The notes beneath the pieces are model-generated. The model saw only the letters and a list, made by a program, of their open reading frames with translations. It was not told where the DNA came from and made no database searches. From Acidobacteriota bacterium (lineage in GTDB: Bacteria; Acidobacteriota; Terriglobia; Acidiferrales; UBA7541), in the NCBI GenBank assembly GCA_003224075.1, contig QHYF01000154.1, forward strand, positions 1 through 6,146: DNA of 6,146 nt, given 5' to 3'. Position 1 is the stretch's first letter; the number at the start of each line of letters is the position of its first letter. Below, in pieces: positions 4,123-6,146 of the stretch. A program made the translations under genes and the position numbers.

Positions 4123-6146
4123 CTAACTCGGCAGCTTCATGCGTCTCAGAATATCCCGGAATCGGGGATCTCTTCGTACGGGATCAAACATGGGCTCGAC
4201 GCCGATGGACACGAGCCCGCTGTCGTGTTCCTCGTAGGCTTTTTCAAGCCAGTCAAAGGCTTTGTCTTTCTCGCCCATGCGCATATAGCCCTCAGCGATG
4301 CTGTAGGAGGAAACGTATCCGCGCTTGGAGATCTCCGTCAAACCGTCCAGCCAACTTTGCAAGACACCCTTGTACCCGGACTTGGAGAAATCTTCTTCGA
4401 TGGAGGCCGCCAGTTCCGGGCTTCCCGATAGCGAAATTACTTTTTCTCTCTCGGCCACAGCTTCTTTGTGCTTGCCCATGTGCGCGTAGACTTCCTCCAG
4501 CGTTCGCCGCGCGGGAGAAAACTTTGCGTCAATGTCGAGAACCGTCCGCAACTGCTCGACGGCTTGATCGTCCAGGCGGGCCAGGTATAGCTGCCAACCC
4601 AGGGTCGTATTAATGATCAGAGAGAGAGGATCCAATTCGCGGGCCCTTTTTGTCTCGCGCAGTCCTTCCTCCGACCGGCCCATGTTCGCCAGATAGTCGC
4701 CGTACCAGTGATGTGCTGTCGCGGAATTTGGGTTGAGCTCGATGGCCCTCTTGAACTCCTGTTCTGCGCCGGCCCAGTCCCATTCAAAGTGCTCTTTCAC
4801 GAGACCCAGGGAGGTGTGCGCTTCGGCAAGCGTGTCATCAATTTGCAGCGCCTGCATCGCAGCCGCCTTTGCTTTTGGCCATGCTTCCGACGGAGGGAGA
4901 TATCCGGCGTCTCCCAGAAGGCTGTAGGTGTCGGCAAGCCCCGCATAGGACAACGCATAACGCGGATCTTTCTGCGCCGCCTGCGTAAAGTAGTCCGCGG
5001 CCTTCTTGAAATCGGCTTGTGTCCACTTGTTCCAGTAGAAAAGACCCTGCAGATAAAGTTGATAGGCTTCGACGTTTTCGGTGGGCCGCTTGGAGAGCAG
5101 CTTCATTTCTTCCCCGGCAAGGCGGGGACGCAGCCGGCCGTAAATGTCTCCCGCAATCTCCTGCTGGACGGACACCAGATTGGAAATTTTGCGGTTGTAT
5201 TGCTCACCCCAGATTTGCCGGCTGTTTTTCACGTCCTCGAGATTCACGCTGATGAGCAGCTCGTCACCCGTTTGGATGAGCCTTCCCGTGAGGATGGCGC
5301 GGACGTGCAGGTCCCGGCCCACTTGCTGCGGGTCTGTTGACTGGCCCTTGTAACGAAAAACCGTATTGCGCGACATCACGGCGAGGTTGGGCAGCTGTGA
5401 GAGGCTGTTGATCAAACTCTCGGTAATCCCGTCGCTGAGATACTCCGTTTTTGGATCGTTGCTCAAATTGGCGAAAGGCAAGACGGCGATCGAGTCGATG
5501 TGGGCCTGGCCTGCTCCGTCAAACAGGCGGTCGCGCAAACCGCCCACATTCAACCCGAAAAAGAGCAATAGAACCCCAAGAACGCCCGCCCAGACGAAAT
5601 GAGGCCAATTTCGCCGCAGCTTTTGGCGGGTCGCTTGACCGGATGAGTAGGGCATCGCGCGGGCGGAATCCGTGTCGCGCTTCAGTCGCTGCAGGTCCGC
5701 CCGCATGTCGGAAGCGGTCCGATATCGCAGCTCCCGATCTTTCTCCAGCGCCTTGGAGATAATCTGTTCCAGTTGGATGGGTATCGTGGGGTTCAGACGT
5801 GCCGGCGGAGTGGGCGCACGGTTCAAGATGGCATCGAAGATCAAGCCGGAAGTATTCCCGGTAAACGCCCGCAGGCCCGTGGACATTTCATAAAAGACCA
5901 GCCCAAGGGAAAAAAGATCCGTCCGTTCATCGAGCTCTTCGCCGCGAACTTGTTCGGGGGACATGTAAGCGACGGTACCCAAGGCCACGCCATCGCTGGT
6001 GAGATGAGTGTCCTGAGTGGTCGCGCCGAAAGTTGAAGCCCGCTGCGCAGCCCGGCCCACGCCTTTGCGCTCGGGCAGAAGTTTTGCGAGGCCAAAATCC
6101 AGAAGTTTCAATTTGCCGTCATCGGTAACGAAAATGTTCGCCGGTT
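4123..6146 (-). CDS. Membrane Ser/Thr protein kinase with TolB-like domain and TPR repeats (N-terminus cut)
   Basis: This minus-strand gene is cut by the right edge. It is open to 6146, 11 codons beyond the internal TTG at 6111, and those codons encode PANIFVTDDGK, the end of a Hanks-type catalytic loop (xxKPANIF). Numbering from 6111: the DFG motif at 5-7, the activation segment and GTVAYMSPEQ at 45-54, DLFSLG at 65-70, and the subdomain XI Arg (ELRYR) near 131 complete a kinase C-lobe. One transmembrane helix follows at about 172-190. A TolB-N/FlgO-like domain begins with DSIAVLPFANLSNDPKTEYL (206-225) and runs to about 335. Six to seven TPR-like helical pairs (about 347-630) end in an RDPRFRDILRRMKLP tail. 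The kinase should be cytoplasmic and the TPR part periplasmic. Such fusions are abundant in acidobacteria; substrates are unknown. It converges on the PstS-like gene, with a 60-base gap and no clear terminator. The ATP-binding lobe and true start are missing. Confidence 0.9.
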   Translation of the reverse strand, partial: PANIFVTDDGKLKLLDFGLAKLLPERKGVGRAAQRASTFGATTQDTHLTSDGVALGTVAYMSPEQVRGEELDERTDLFSLGLVFYEMSTGLRAFTGNTSGLIFDAILNRAPTPPARLNPTIPIQLEQIISKALEKDRELRYRTASDMRADLQRLKRDTDSARAMPYSSGQATRQKLRRNWPHFVWAGVLGVLLLFFGLNVGGLRDRLFDGAGQAHIDSIAVLPFANLSNDPKTEYLSDGITESLINSLSQLPNLAVMSRNTVFRYKGQSTDPQQVGRDLHVRAILTGRLIQTGDELLISVNLEDVKNSRQIWGEQYNRKISNLVSVQQEIAGDIYGRLRPRLAGEEMKLLSKRPTENVEAYQLYLQGLFYWNKWTQADFKKAADYFTQAAQKDPRYALSYAGLADTYSLLGDAGYLPPSEAWPKAKAAAMQALQIDDTLAEAHTSLGLVKEHFEWDWAGAEQEFKRAIELNPNSATAHHWYGDYLANMGRSEEGLRETKRARELDPLSLIINTTLGWQLYLARLDDQAVEQLRTVLDIDAKFSPARRTLEEVYAHMGKHKEAVAEREKVISLSGSPELAASIEEDFSKSGYKGVLQSWLDGLTEISKRGYVSSYSIAEGYMRMGEKDKAFDWLEKAYEEHDSGLVSIGVEPMFDPVRRDPRFRDILRRMKLPS

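Noticed and set aside
4067..4126. A 19-codon plus-strand mini-ORF (ATG at 4067) right after the PstS-like gene
   Set aside because: The G-run directly abuts the ATG with no spacing for an RBS, the peptide has no signal or motif, and its stop overlaps the kinase gene's end. Nothing supports translation.
4708..5340. A 210-codon plus-strand frame opposite the kinase/TPR gene
   Set aside because: It is antisense to the well-supported TolB-like and TPR regions and its translation shows no domain, signal peptide or RBS.

Overview
The window looks like a chromosomal segment of a high-GC, soil-type Gram-negative bacterium, most likely an acidobacterium. Three protein types point that way: a secreted protease-like protein of the SpoIVB/S55 family, a Hanks-type Ser/Thr kinase fused to a TolB-like domain and a TPR array, and an outer-membrane porin paired with a very short PstS-like binding protein. 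The taxonomy is inferred from family habits, not from a marker gene. No tRNA, rRNA, insertion sequence, CRISPR array or attachment site is visible.

Layout, left to right. (1) Positions 1-108, minus strand: the first 36 codons of a secreted protein that runs off the left edge. It is read from the same transcript as (2), and its ribosome binding site overlaps the stop codon of (2). (2) Positions 117-1928, minus strand: an exported S55-family protein. Its GMSGSP serine motif lies before the GHP histidine motif, the reverse of the order in Bacillus SpoIVB. (3) Positions 1929-2268: a divergent regulatory region. On the plus strand it holds a strong sigma70-type promoter with a perfect palindrome between the -35 and -10 boxes, then a leader of about 150 nt. 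The start of the leader can fold into a three-way junction closed by a perfect 10-bp stem. (4) Positions 2269-3552, plus strand: an outer-membrane porin with an N-terminal coiled coil. (5) Positions 3565-4062, plus strand: a 165-aa secreted PstS-like protein, translationally coupled to the porin. (6) Positions 4063-4122: a short convergent gap with no convincing terminator. (7) Positions 4123-6146, minus strand: the large C-terminal part of a membrane Ser/Thr kinase (catalytic loop onward), with a TolB-like domain and TPRs. Its N-terminus lies beyond the right edge.

How the parts may work together: the porin and the small binding protein form a two-gene operon, probably for uptake or sensing of a small, perhaps anionic, solute at the envelope. 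No ABC permease or ATPase accompanies them, and the binding protein lacks the Ser-Gly-Thr ligand motif of true PstS proteins. Control seems concentrated in the region upstream of the porin, as an operator-like palindrome plus a riboswitch-like or mRNA-stabilising leader. That leader is the best candidate for something undescribed here.
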